Below are positions 13,696 to 14,011 of a stretch of DNA of 14,011 bases, one piece after another; within the stretch, counting starts at the first letter, position 1; every line of letters begins with the position of its first letter. A program made the translations under genes and the position numbers. The notes beneath the pieces are model-generated. The model was not told the DNA's origin. It did not search any database and saw nothing but the letters and a program-made list of their open reading frames with translations. Source of the DNA: Chloroflexota bacterium (GTDB lineage Bacteria > Chloroflexota > UBA6077 > CF-72); NCBI GenBank assembly GCA_019247135.1, contig JAFAPL010000611.1, positions 1-14,011 of the forward strand. Direction: 5' to 3'.

Positions 13696-14011
13696 AGGAG
13701 TGCGGCGGCTCCACTGGATCAGCGTTGCGCCATCGGTGAAACTGAGCGGCATCAGCGAGCCGAGCGCCAGCACGAACAGATTATCGAACGCGCCAAGCAG
13801 AGTCAGGTCTGACACCACCTGACTTCTCCTGGCGGCGCTACATGTGACTGCCGCCAGGATGATGCCGAGCAACAGGCTCGCCAACGGCCCACCGGCCGCA
13901 CGCGTCAGGTGCACGGTCGCGGGCAGCGGCGGCTCGTCGCTCGGATAGACGGACGTTGCGAGCCCGCCCCAGAAACGAACACCCGTCATGGGGTGGCCCG
14001 TCCAGCGGGCG
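13693..14011 (-). CDS. Probable M50 (site-2 protease-like) membrane metalloprotease, 3' part
   Basis: The frame runs off the right edge of the window, so only about 105 C-terminal residues are visible. Hydrophobic segments follow a TRAAGGPLASLLLG motif, like the GGPxxN loop of M50 peptidases. Near the end, ALGSLMPLSFTDGATLIQW matches the family's NLxPxxxxDG motif, in which the Asp (codon 13732-13734) is a zinc ligand. The HExxH site would lie upstream, outside the window. An in-frame ATG at 13989 exists, but codons before it (ARWTGHP) read on sensibly, so the gene is probably longer. Its TAG stop is formed by the last three bases of repeat copy C. Alternative: another small membrane protein; the DG motif makes M50 the better guess. 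Confidence 0.6.
   Translation of the reverse strand, partial: ARWTGHPMTGVRFWGGLATSVYPSDEPPLPATVHLTRAAGGPLASLLLGIILAAVTCSAARRSQVVSDLTLLGAFDNLFVLALGSLMPLSFTDGATLIQWSRRTP

Overview
The window is a GC-rich bacterial chromosome segment. The organism is probably a member of the Chloroflexota: the lipoprotein near 3.1 kb carries an Ala/Thr low-complexity linker of a kind common in that phylum, and the short palindromic repeats fit. This placement is an inference from composition and style; no rRNA or other marker is present.

Left part (1-5251, + strand): the 3' end of a family-5 (peptide/nickel type) ABC substrate-binding protein, two permeases of the DppB and DppC type, a small SH3-like lipoprotein, and a thiamine-diphosphate enzyme of the acetolactate-synthase superfamily. 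The genes overlap or nearly touch and look like one operon. No transporter ATPase gene is present in the visible part. From about 5348 to 5956 lies a decayed sensor histidine kinase spread over three reading frames.

Middle (5910-8940, - strand): a two-gene unit, a nitroreductase-like protein followed after one base by an SGNH/GDSL-type hydrolase. It is convergent with the kinase relic and divergent from the next block.

Right part (9224-13566, + strand): a small membrane protein, then an old-yellow-enzyme type flavin oxidoreductase with an iron-sulfur Cys motif, then a haem fatty-acid alpha-dioxygenase of the plant/cyanobacterial type, then a second small membrane protein translationally coupled to it. 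Three copies of a palindromic repeat family (9061-9170, 11018-11166, 13586-13695) sit before, between and after these genes. The window ends in the 3' part of a probable M50 membrane metalloprotease on the - strand.

The most interesting content is the right block. An alpha-dioxygenase makes 2-hydroperoxy fatty acids, and here it sits beside an ene-reductase, two uncharacterised membrane proteins and, divergently, a GDSL hydrolase with a nitroreductase-like protein. Together they could form a bacterial oxylipin-like lipid oxidation locus. The enzyme families are well supported by motifs; the joint pathway is a hypothesis.
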